Part shown: one piece after another, positions 44,633 through 51,749 of the stretch | Numbering within the stretch: the stretch's first letter is position 1 | Layout of the letters: each line of letters begins with the position of its first letter | Notes under the pieces: generated by a model | What the model saw: the letters and a program-made list of their open reading frames with translations, nothing else | Told to the model about the DNA's origin: nothing | The model's database searches: none | DNA from: Nitrospira sp. | GTDB taxonomy: Bacteria > Nitrospirota > Nitrospiria > Nitrospirales > Nitrospiraceae | DNA length: 64,000 nucleotides | Assembly (NCBI GenBank): GCA_020853775.1 | Contig: JADYYH010000073.1 | Location: 47,568-111,567, forward strand | Direction: 5' to 3' | Translations under genes and position numbers: made by a program

Positions 44633-45475
44633 TCATGTCATTCCAACGATGGCGATACCGGCGCGGTTCGCCTTGGCAATCGTGTCGTCGCGATCTAAAA
44701 GAATGCCGCGTCCTGCCTCCAAGGCCAGCACCGACGCCTTGACGGTTTCCATCACTTCGATCGTACGCGGGCCGACGGCGGGAAGATCGAACCGGAGGTC
44801 CTGCTGGGGTTTGCAGCGCTTCACGACCACCGCGCCTCCGTGCGCTAATTCTCCGCCCCGGCGTATGGCTCCATCCGTGCCCTCGACGGCTTCGACCGCG
44901 ACGATCACGCGATCTTTCACCACCACGCACTGCCCGATATCCAACGCGCCGATCTGCTTACCCACATCCCAGCCGTAGCGGATGTCTTCCCATTCCTTCT
45001 TACTCGGCTCGCGCCTGGTCAGCGTGCCTGCTTCCACAAGAATCCCCTGCAGCCCGAAGGTCGACTCGCAGATCCGAATACCTTCCTGTTCGATTTCCTC
45101 CGCGACCCGCCGAAGAATGTCGTCATCCTTGAGATGAACCAGCTTGGCAGCCAGCGCCAAGGCGCGGAAGTCCGGACGGACCGTGCTAAAGACGTGCGTT
45201 TTTTTAATCCCGCCCAACATGACGGCCTGCTGCACGCCATCGCCTTTGAGCGCATCGATCAACTTGCCGAATTGCCCGATTTTGATCCAGTGGATGTTGT
45301 CGACGTGCCGAGCCAATTCCGGATCGGTTTCGCCTTCGTGCGCCACCGCAAAGACGGAGTACCCGAGGCGTTTCGCATTGTCGGCGAAGATGATCGGAAA
45401 CCGGCCGTTGCCCGCGATCAGTCCGATCCGCTGGCCCTCGGGAGTCTGACCGTCATGCCCTGCATGCCCGCCCAC
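44633..45475 (-). CDS. lpxI: UDP-2,3-diacylglucosamine pyrophosphatase LpxI
   Basis: 280 residues. QRIGLIAGNGRFPIIFADNAKRLGY opens the DUF1009/LpxI family; VMLGGIKKTHVF, LRRVAEEIEQEGIRICEST and the C-terminal catalytic domain with IGQCVVVKDRVIVAVEAVEGTD complete it. It hydrolyses UDP-diacylglucosamine to lipid X, replacing LpxH. GTG 45475 has AGAGGA 9 nt upstream. It lies between lpxA and the Gfo/Idh gene; the LpxA-LpxI-LpxB order gives consecutive lipid A steps, minus LpxC and LpxD. Confidence 0.93.
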   Translation of the reverse strand: MGGHAGHDGQTPEGQRIGLIAGNGRFPIIFADNAKRLGYSVFAVAHEGETDPELARHVDNIHWIKIGQFGKLIDALKGDGVQQAVMLGGIKKTHVFSTVRPDFRALALAAKLVHLKDDDILRRVAEEIEQEGIRICESTFGLQGILVEAGTLTRREPSKKEWEDIRYGWDVGKQIGALDIGQCVVVKDRVIVAVEAVEGTDGAIRRGGELAHGGAVVVKRCKPQQDLRFDLPAVGPRTIEVMETVKASVLALEAGRGILLDRDDTIAKANRAGIAIVGMT

Positions 45476-45480
45476 CTATG

Positions 45481-46290
45481 TTATTCCTCTTCACCTTCCT
45501 GGTCTTTGCCCACTGAGCGGCAAATACCCCGTTTCGTGCCCTGCATAAAGTCGGCGACCTGCATGACATCCTGGCTCGCACCGAACGTCTCCCGCGCCAG
45601 TTTGACGGCTTCCGCCACCCGATGGCCGGATCGAAAGAGCACCTCATAGGCCTTCTTCAGGGCCGCGATACGTTCGGCTGAAAATCCGTGCCGGCGCAGC
45701 CCGATCGAGTTCAAGCCGTACATGCGGGCACGATAGCCTCCGGCCGCCCGCATGAACGGCGGAAGGTCCTGGCCGAGCGCGCAACAGCCTCCGACCATCG
45801 CATACGCGCCGATGCGCACGAACTGGTGAATGCCGGAGAGCCCGCCGATAATGGCATGGTCGCCGATAGAAATATGCCCCGCCAGACTGGCCGCATTGGC
45901 CAAAATGAGATGATTGCCCAGATGGCAATCGTGCGCGACATGGACATAGGCCATCAAAAAATTGGAATGGCCCACGGTGGTCACGCCCCCGCCCTGCACG
46001 GTGGCCCGATTGACCGTGACATACTCGCGCAGAATATTATCGTGGCCGATCACAACCTTCGTCGGCTCGCCTTTGTACTGCATGTGTTGCGGCGGCCCGC
46101 CCACCGACACGAACGGATGCAGTTCGCACCGCTCCCCGATCTCGGTCCACCCGTCGATCGACACATGAGACAGGACGCGCGTCCCGGCACCGATGGTGAC
46201 GTGTTCACCGACGACGGAATACGCCCCGACCTCCACGTCATCTGCGAGCACCGCTTTCGGATGGATCACCGCGGTCGGATGAATCTTCAC
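45481..46290 (-). CDS. lpxA: UDP-N-acetylglucosamine acyltransferase
   Basis: 269 residues from GTG 46290, with GGAGG 5 nt upstream; the track start 46314 would add 8 residues. The hexapeptide-repeat beta helix starts at VKIHPTAVIHPKAVLADDVEVGAYSVV, and IGDHAIIGGLSGIHQFVRIGAYAMVGG has the catalytic histidine region (NFLMAYVHVAHDCHLGNHLI). C-terminal RRHGFSAERIAALKKAYEVLFRSG is the helical cap. It acylates the 3-OH (or 3-NH2) of UDP-GlcNAc using acyl-ACP. 134 bp with a strong hairpin separate it from fabZ. Confidence 0.95.
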   Translation of the reverse strand: MKIHPTAVIHPKAVLADDVEVGAYSVVGEHVTIGAGTRVLSHVSIDGWTEIGERCELHPFVSVGGPPQHMQYKGEPTKVVIGHDNILREYVTVNRATVQGGGVTTVGHSNFLMAYVHVAHDCHLGNHLILANAASLAGHISIGDHAIIGGLSGIHQFVRIGAYAMVGGCCALGQDLPPFMRAAGGYRARMYGLNSIGLRRHGFSAERIAALKKAYEVLFRSGHRVAEAVKLARETFGASQDVMQVADFMQGTKRGICRSVGKDQEGEEE

Positions 46291-46390
46291 GCACACCTCC
46301 TCGCCCTCTGGCAAGCAGCCGCATCACCGGTCAGCATGGTCATCATCTCGCTGAACGGCGCATGTAAGCAGCCTGCGGTTCTCCTGAACT

Positions 46391-46410
46391 CCCCGGCCGT
46401 CCGGCCGGGG
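46391..46410. other. Perfect 8-bp stem, 4-nt loop hairpin between fabZ and lpxA
   Basis: CCCCGGCC and GGCCGGGG flank a GTCC loop in the 134-bp gap between fabZ and lpxA. It is very stable but lacks a downstream U-run on the minus strand, so it is not a normal terminator of the operon. It could be an attenuation or RNA-processing structure, or a REP-like sequence; only one copy was seen. Confidence 0.6.
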
Positions 46411-46424
46411 AAAATCTGGTGCCT

Positions 46425-46889
46425 CTACCCCGCGGCCTTCTCGCCTGCCGACTTCTCGTCCATCACCATCGCCGTGACTTCGGCTTCACAGACCAATTCC
46501 GTTTCCACAAACGCCTTGCCCTGCATTTTCCAGAACGGGGCGCGCTTTTTGAGCACATCGACTTCCAAGCGCAGAATATCGCCGGGCACGACAGGCTTTC
46601 GGAACTTCGCCCCGTCGATTCCGGTCAGGTACACGACCGGACGCCCGACTGCGCCGAGCGATTTGAACGCGAGCACGCCGCCGACCTGGGCTAACGCTTC
46701 GAGGATCAGCACGCCCGGCATGACCGGACGCCCGGGGAAGTGCCCCTGAAAAAACGGCTCGTTGATGGTGACATTCTTGATGCCCACAATCCGGCGATCA
46801 GGATCGAGTTCGCGAATGCGATCGACCAGTAAAAACGGATACCGGTGGGGAAGGATCGATTGAATCTCAACGCTGTCCATCACTGACAT
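46425..46889 (-). CDS. fabZ: 3-hydroxyacyl-ACP dehydratase
   Basis: 154 residues, typical length. ILPHRYPFLLVDRIREL and FFQGHFPGRPVMPGVLILEALAQVGG, with the catalytic His in GHFPG and Glu in EALAQ, are the FabZ hot-dog-fold motifs. It dehydrates 3-hydroxyacyl-ACP and so competes with LpxA for the same acyl-ACP pool, which explains its usual place beside lpxA. The last residues (KSAGEKAAG) are a short tail. It follows the second ompH-like gene after 42 bp. Confidence 0.95.
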   Translation of the reverse strand: MSVMDSVEIQSILPHRYPFLLVDRIRELDPDRRIVGIKNVTINEPFFQGHFPGRPVMPGVLILEALAQVGGVLAFKSLGAVGRPVVYLTGIDGAKFRKPVVPGDILRLEVDVLKKRAPFWKMQGKAFVETELVCEAEVTAMVMDEKSAGEKAAG

Positions 46890-46931
46890 CAGCCCCGCCT
46901 CCTGTGTTGCGTAGACGATTACGGCACACGG

Positions 46932-47468
46932 CTACTTGTTCTGCCGATCGAATTCCTTGATGATGTGCTCCGTCAGATCGACCGACGGGTGACTGTAGAT
47001 CACAATCTTCACGGTCGTCTCGCTGCCCTTATCCAGAACAGCCGTGAAGCCTTCTTTCTGCGCGACCGCCGCCGCCGCGGCCTGAATCTTCTGGGCATAC
47101 TCCGCCACCATGCCGCGCTGCTTTTCCTGCACCTCACGATTGAAGTCCTGGATCCGGCGCTGATAGGCCTCCAGCTTCGTTCGGAAGTGCTCTTGCTTCT
47201 CCTTGCGCGCGTCTTCCGAGAGCGAGGCGTCCTGCATGCTCTTTTCCAGGTCCTTCAATTCCTGGTCGTCGGAATCGATGATCTTCTGGCGCGTCGTGGA
47301 ATAACTCTTCAGCTCCTCCAAGGCGCGTTTCCCGGCCACGCTCCGCTCGATGACTTGTTGCTGATCCATCATGGCCACCTTGATGTGATCTGCGGCCGCG
47401 ACCGGCTGCGCCCCCCAGACCACCAGGATGAGTAGAACACCGGCCGCGATCCAATGACGTACGTTCAT
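46932..47468 (-). CDS. OmpH/Skp-family periplasmic chaperone
   Basis: 178 residues. Signal peptide WIAAGVLLILVVWGAQPVAAA with an AxA-type cleavage site near residue 25, then a long charged coiled coil (LEELKSYSTTRQKIIDSDDQELKDLEKS through YQRRIQDFNREVQEKQ) typical of Skp tentacles. It binds unfolded outer-membrane proteins and hands them to BamA. It lies 11 bp after the other ompH-like gene, and both are downstream of bamA. Confidence 0.87.
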   Translation of the reverse strand: MNVRHWIAAGVLLILVVWGAQPVAAADHIKVAMMDQQQVIERSVAGKRALEELKSYSTTRQKIIDSDDQELKDLEKSMQDASLSEDARKEKQEHFRTKLEAYQRRIQDFNREVQEKQRGMVAEYAQKIQAAAAAVAQKEGFTAVLDKGSETTVKIVIYSHPSVDLTEHIIKEFDRQNK

Positions 47469-47479
47469 GGATTCCCTCT

Positions 47480-48088
47480 CTATGGATACGTTTTGTTGAA
47501 TTCCTCAACCAACTGCGACGACACATCCACCGCCTCATCGAAATAGAGGGTGGGTCCTCCACGCCCGCGGTCGAAGATGGCCTGCAACTCCAGCCGCTTG
47601 GCCACCTTGGCGGACAGAGCTTCGATCTTATCCCGGAATGCGTCCAAGACTTCCTTCTGTTTGTCCTGCACTTCGCGGTTCAGATCGGTGACCTTCTGCT
47701 GATATTCAGCCATCCGGCGCCGGAACTGTTCTTCCCGCTCACGTTTGGCGGTCGCGCTGAGTACGCTGCCCTGCTTGACGAAGTCTTCTTCCATGCGGCG
47801 CAGTTCTTTCTCTTCCAGCTCGATCAGCGCCTGCCGGTTCTTGGCAAAGGAGGCGAGCATGTCCTTGGCTCGTTTCCCGGCGTTGGTTTCGCCGAGGATA
47901 CGCTGAGGATCCACCACACCGATGCGTGTGGACGTCGGCACCGTCGATGGATTCGACCGGCAGCCGCCGATCAGCAGTGTCACGGTCAGTAACACCAGGC
48001 AGAATGCATTCCAGCCGACTCCTCGCGCCCCTCTCCAGCCCGCCAGTCCACGCATGCGTCCGATTCCTTTCCCACACCCGCGCCGCAT
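47480..48088 (-). CDS. OmpH/Skp-family protein, probable lipoprotein
   Basis: 202 residues from ATG 48088, preceded by GAGG at 6 nt; ATG 48055 with AAAGGA upstream is an alternative. The N-terminus has a hydrophobic stretch FCLVLLTVTLLIGGC, a lipobox-like IGGC, then SNPSTVPTSTRIGVVDPQRIL. A long coiled coil follows (LEEKELRRMEEDFVKQ through MAEYQQKVTDLNREVQDKQ), like its neighbour. A lipid anchor would keep this chaperone at a membrane, while its paralogue is soluble. The Gly at -2 makes the lipobox less certain. Confidence 0.8.
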   Translation of the reverse strand: MRRGCGKGIGRMRGLAGWRGARGVGWNAFCLVLLTVTLLIGGCRSNPSTVPTSTRIGVVDPQRILGETNAGKRAKDMLASFAKNRQALIELEEKELRRMEEDFVKQGSVLSATAKREREEQFRRRMAEYQQKVTDLNREVQDKQKEVLDAFRDKIEALSAKVAKRLELQAIFDRGRGGPTLYFDEAVDVSSQLVEEFNKTYP

Positions 48089-48096
48089 CACCTGCC

Positions 48097-50421
48097 TCAG
48101 AACAACGATCCGATCGTAAACTCAAAGACGCCCATTCGCTCGGTCGGCCGAGGATCGAGGTTGATTCCGTAGGCCGCCCGTAAGGGCCCGAACGGAGAAA
48201 TCCATCGGGCCTCAAATCCCGCTGCGCTCCGCAATTTACTGAATTGCACCGGCTCGTTATCGTCGAATCCGTTTCCGTAATCGAAGAAGAACACGCCGTT
48301 CAACTTCGCCTCGGACGAAATCGTAAAGATAAAATCGTTGTTGATAATCAGCTGCTTGGCGGAGCCGAGGAGCGAGCCCGATGGCGTCACGGGGCCTGCC
48401 CGGCCGAACACGAATCCGCGCATGGTATTGATGCCTCCGACGAAGAACCGCTCGGTGAGGGGAATGGGCCGGCCCCCGATCCCCTCTGTCTGCCCGTACC
48501 GGACATGTACCGAGAACCGCGTGTCATAGACGAGCGGCGTGTACTTGATGACGTCGAAGTACACTTTATAGAAATGGTTCGTTCCGCCAAGCGCCGGGGT
48601 CCCATAGTCGGCACCGAGGCTCAAGCGCCATCCGGTGCGAGGATCCAGATAATAGTCCCGCGTGTCACGAAACAGCGACGTGCGGAATCCGGTCGACGAT
48701 TGCGTCCCGAGCTGGCGGCAAATCAGCGGGATCAGATCGGGGCACAACCCCTCCTGCGGATCGCTGTACTTGAGCTGCTCGCCGAAGAGACTGATGCTTC
48801 CATTCACATACTCCGACAACCATCGGCTCCAGGTGGCACTGGCTCCCGACTTGGATTCAAAGTAGGAGATATAGTTGGTCATCGACCGGTAAATATCCAG
48901 CTGAACGGCATTGTAAGAATCGTTCACGTAAGGATTCCGGAATGTCACGAGGCCCAACGAACGCTGCTGGCCCAATTGCCCACGGATACGGCCCAGCCAG
49001 CCGTTCCCGCCCAGGTTGCCTTCGGTGATATCTGCAATCGCCACCAGTTTATCGAGAGTGCTGAATCCGCCGCCGATGCTGAACTGGCCAGTGGGTTTCT
49101 CTTTGACCTTCACATTGAGGTCGACCTTATCGACATCGACCTGCTGAGGAAGAATTTCCACGGTTTCAAAAAAGTTGAGGTTGTTCAAGCGCTGAAAGCT
49201 GCGTTTCAAGGCCAGCGTATCGATGACATCCTGTTCATCCAAGCGCAGTTCCCGGCGCACGACATTGTCACGGGTTTTGTCGTTGCCGGTGACATGGATT
49301 TCGCGGATCCGCATCATCTCCCCCTCTTTGACATTGAGGGTGATGGTCGCAGTGCGCGCGTTGTTGTCCGGGGTCACGTTCGGGACGACATCCGCGAAGA
49401 CGTAGCCCTTCGCGCCATAGAGATCGGTAATGCGGGTGATTTCGCCGCGGATTTTGGCCCGTTGAAAGATTTCGCCCGGCCGGATCCCTATCCCTTCGCG
49501 CAACTCGTGGTCCTCGAAGACCGTGTTGCCGCGGAAGCCGACCTCCTGCACGATGAACGGTTCACCTTCGACGACCGAGTAGCTGATTTCGAACCATTTC
49601 TTATCGTCGCTCAGTTCCAGCGTGGGCTGGCTGATCTGCACATTCAGGTAGCCCTTATTCAGGTAGACTTCACGGATCCGCTCAATGTCGTTGCCCAGTT
49701 CCTCGCGCTTCAGGACGCCGGCGTCCGACAGCAAGGACGGCAGCTTCAGTTGCGTCACCAGGCCGTACCAGGGGATCCACTCGCGCGTGGCCGTCACTTT
49801 AAAGACTTCTTCCTTGGTCACCGCGCGCATGCCCTCGAAATTGATCCGACGGACTTTCGCCTTGGTGCCTTCCTTGATGAAATAGGTCAGCCGCTTGCGG
49901 TCCTCATCGACGGCTTGAATCACCGGAATGACCTGGCAATTGTAAAAGCCGTCTTCCTGGTAGGCGAGGCGGATCTTCTCCGCGCTCTCTTTCGCCTGCT
50001 GCTGGTCGAGAAAGGTTTGGCTTTTGATCGTGATCTTTTCCTTGAGCTTGTCGTCGCTCAATTCCTCGTTGCCGTCGAACACAATCTCGGTGATGAACGG
50101 TTTCTCGCGGACGATGAAGCCGACGGCGACACCGCCATCGGCCGACTCCGTTTCCACCTGCACATCCTCGAAATAGCCGGTACCGTAGAGAATCTTGACC
50201 TGTTCCCGGAGCGCGTCAGGAGTAAACCGATCGTTGGCCTTAAGGGTGAGACGCCCCTGGATCGCCTGCAGTTCAATACGTTTCTGACCACGGATGGCGA
50301 CGGAACTGACCAGCGGGGCACTGACTTGAGCTCGCACCCACTCCGCTTCGCCGATCGCGAACAGCGCTGCCAGGACGAGCACGAGAATCGGCACCCACCG
50401 CCTGCCTCCCGACTTGGTCAC
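48097..50421 (-). CDS. bamA: Outer membrane protein assembly factor BamA
   Basis: 774 residues from GTG 50421, with AAGGA 6 nt upstream. A signal peptide (WVPILVLVLAALFAIGEAEWVRAQ) precedes five POTRA repeats (about residues 35-410, e.g. VSSVAIRGQKRIELQAIQ, FITEIVFDGNEELSDD, IREIHVTGNDKTRDNVV) and a C-terminal Omp85 barrel. The barrel's L6 motif appears as FFVGGINTMRGFVFGRAGP, near VRGF/R. The final residue is Phe (FTIGSLF), as in outer-membrane proteins. It inserts beta-barrel proteins into the outer membrane and leads the long envelope operon. Confidence 0.94.
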   Translation of the reverse strand: MTKSGGRRWVPILVLVLAALFAIGEAEWVRAQVSAPLVSSVAIRGQKRIELQAIQGRLTLKANDRFTPDALREQVKILYGTGYFEDVQVETESADGGVAVGFIVREKPFITEIVFDGNEELSDDKLKEKITIKSQTFLDQQQAKESAEKIRLAYQEDGFYNCQVIPVIQAVDEDRKRLTYFIKEGTKAKVRRINFEGMRAVTKEEVFKVTATREWIPWYGLVTQLKLPSLLSDAGVLKREELGNDIERIREVYLNKGYLNVQISQPTLELSDDKKWFEISYSVVEGEPFIVQEVGFRGNTVFEDHELREGIGIRPGEIFQRAKIRGEITRITDLYGAKGYVFADVVPNVTPDNNARTATITLNVKEGEMMRIREIHVTGNDKTRDNVVRRELRLDEQDVIDTLALKRSFQRLNNLNFFETVEILPQQVDVDKVDLNVKVKEKPTGQFSIGGGFSTLDKLVAIADITEGNLGGNGWLGRIRGQLGQQRSLGLVTFRNPYVNDSYNAVQLDIYRSMTNYISYFESKSGASATWSRWLSEYVNGSISLFGEQLKYSDPQEGLCPDLIPLICRQLGTQSSTGFRTSLFRDTRDYYLDPRTGWRLSLGADYGTPALGGTNHFYKVYFDVIKYTPLVYDTRFSVHVRYGQTEGIGGRPIPLTERFFVGGINTMRGFVFGRAGPVTPSGSLLGSAKQLIINNDFIFTISSEAKLNGVFFFDYGNGFDDNEPVQFSKLRSAAGFEARWISPFGPLRAAYGINLDPRPTERMGVFEFTIGSLF

Positions 50422-50616
50422 CACAATCCTTCCGTACCGTCTGGGAGAGCAAGCACTGGTTCTTTCGACCCTCAAGATAAGAAATCGTCACATTCCATGC
50501 CGCGTTGCTTGCCACAAACCGATGGTCGGGCGAAGGGACGCGAACTGTCGCCATAAGAGTCACCGATGCGCCGCGTTCATTGCAGCACCACCGCACGTCT
50601 GCAGAAAAACTCTCGG

Positions 50617-50645
50617 ATTATATTGACCACATTTTTCAATGTAAA
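50617..50645 (-). promoter_or_regulatory. Sigma-70-type promoter for the bamA envelope operon
   Basis: On the minus strand TTTACA (plus-strand 50640-50645) is followed after exactly 17 bp by a perfect TATAAT (50617-50622). The predicted start is near 50610, giving an untranslated leader of about 190 nt before GTG 50421. It sits in the 315-bp divergent gap between bamA and galU, which otherwise holds only weak small ORFs. It is the best promoter match seen for the minus-strand genes. Confidence 0.65.
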
Positions 50646-50700
50646 GGAGTTTCCCCGCACAGCGGCGCGCCGGCAGCGATCGAAAAGAGCCGACGAAATC

Positions 50701-50729
50701 TTGACTTCATGTACCCCATCACATACTAT
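50701..50729 (+). promoter_or_regulatory. Sigma-70-type promoter placing the start at the galU ATG
   Basis: TTGACT (50701-50706), a 17-bp spacer and TACTAT (50724-50729) form a near-consensus promoter. With a 7-nt discriminator the transcript would start at A50737, the first base of the galU ATG. No Shine-Dalgarno precedes that ATG, so the mRNA may be leaderless. It is divergent from the bamA promoter. Confidence 0.6.
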
Positions 50730-50736
50730 CGCCCGT

Positions 50737-51663
50737 ATGACAAGAACAGACGTACGTAAAGCGATTATTCCCGCTGCCGGACTGGGCACACGCTTTCTTC
50801 CCGCCACCAAAGCCTCCCCGAAAGAGATGCTGCCGCTGGTCGACAAACCGCTGATTCAGTACGTCGTCGAAGAGGCAGTCGCGTCGGGCATCGAAGACAT
50901 CATCGTCATCACGGGGCGAGGCAAGCGCGCGATCGAAGACCACTTCGATCGCTCTCTCGAACTGGAAGAAAATCTCAAGGGCAGCGGCAAAGGGCAGGTC
51001 CTCAACCAGATGCGCCACATTTCCAATCTGGCGAACTTCTGCTACGTCCGCCAGCCGGAAGCCATGGGTCTGGGCCATGCCGTGTTGTGCGCGCAACATT
51101 TGATCGGCGACGAACCCTTCGCCGTCATTCTGGGTGACGAGATCATCGACGCGGCGGTTCCCGGTCTCGCACAATTGATCCATATCTACAAGCAGCGCAA
51201 AGGCGCCGTGCTCGGCGTGCAGGAAGTTCCGCAACAGGAAGTGAGCCGGTACGGCATCGTCTCGGCGCGCAAGGTGCGCAGCGGTCTGCACCGGGTAGAC
51301 GACCTGGTCGAAAAACCCGCGCCCGCCGACGCGCCGTCGAATCTCGCCGTCATCGGACGGTATGTGCTGCCGCCTGAAATTTTCCCGATCCTCCGCAAGA
51401 CCCCTCCGGGCAAGAACGGAGAAATCCAATTGACGGATGCCCTGCGGCAACTCGTGAAGAACACGCCGATGTTCGCGCATGAAGTCGAAGGGCAGCGGCA
51501 CGATGCCGGAGACAAACTCGGATTTCTCATCGCCACGGTGGAATTGGCCCTGAAGAACCCGTCCTTGGGACCTGCATTCGGCGATTTTCTGCAGCAGCGA
51601 CTCCGACCGACTCCCGCCGACGTCCGTCGCCGCGGCCCGGCCCGGGGACGCTCGACGACCTAG
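50737..51663 (+). CDS. galU: UTP-glucose-1-phosphate uridylyltransferase
   Basis: 308 residues from ATG 50737, the start expected for GalU; the track start at 50566 adds 57 residues of non-homologous sequence. RKAIIPAAGLGTRFLPATKASPKEMLPLVDKPLIQYVVEEA is the family N-terminus, AVILGDEIID carries the metal-binding GD, and YVLPPEIFPIL is conserved. It makes UDP-glucose for glycan synthesis and core assembly. The C-terminus (RPTPADVRRRGPARGRSTT) is a basic tail of about 20 residues. Confidence 0.94.
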   Translation: MTRTDVRKAIIPAAGLGTRFLPATKASPKEMLPLVDKPLIQYVVEEAVASGIEDIIVITGRGKRAIEDHFDRSLELEENLKGSGKGQVLNQMRHISNLANFCYVRQPEAMGLGHAVLCAQHLIGDEPFAVILGDEIIDAAVPGLAQLIHIYKQRKGAVLGVQEVPQQEVSRYGIVSARKVRSGLHRVDDLVEKPAPADAPSNLAVIGRYVLPPEIFPILRKTPPGKNGEIQLTDALRQLVKNTPMFAHEVEGQRHDAGDKLGFLIATVELALKNPSLGPAFGDFLQQRLRPTPADVRRRGPARGRSTT

Positions 51664-51749
51664 CCCCGGGCATGATGGATCACCGTCACCCGAACCGTGC
51701 CCTCGCACGACATCGTCACTGAGACCATACACCAGCAGACTGGAGCCTC

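Noticed and set aside
46391-46410. Hairpin read as an intrinsic terminator
   Set aside because: No U-run follows on the minus strand, and lpxA downstream needs the same transcript unless it has another promoter.
48244-50556. 770-codon ORF on the plus strand
   Set aside because: It is antisense to bamA. Its length reflects codon bias in GC-rich DNA, and its translation lacks recognisable domains.
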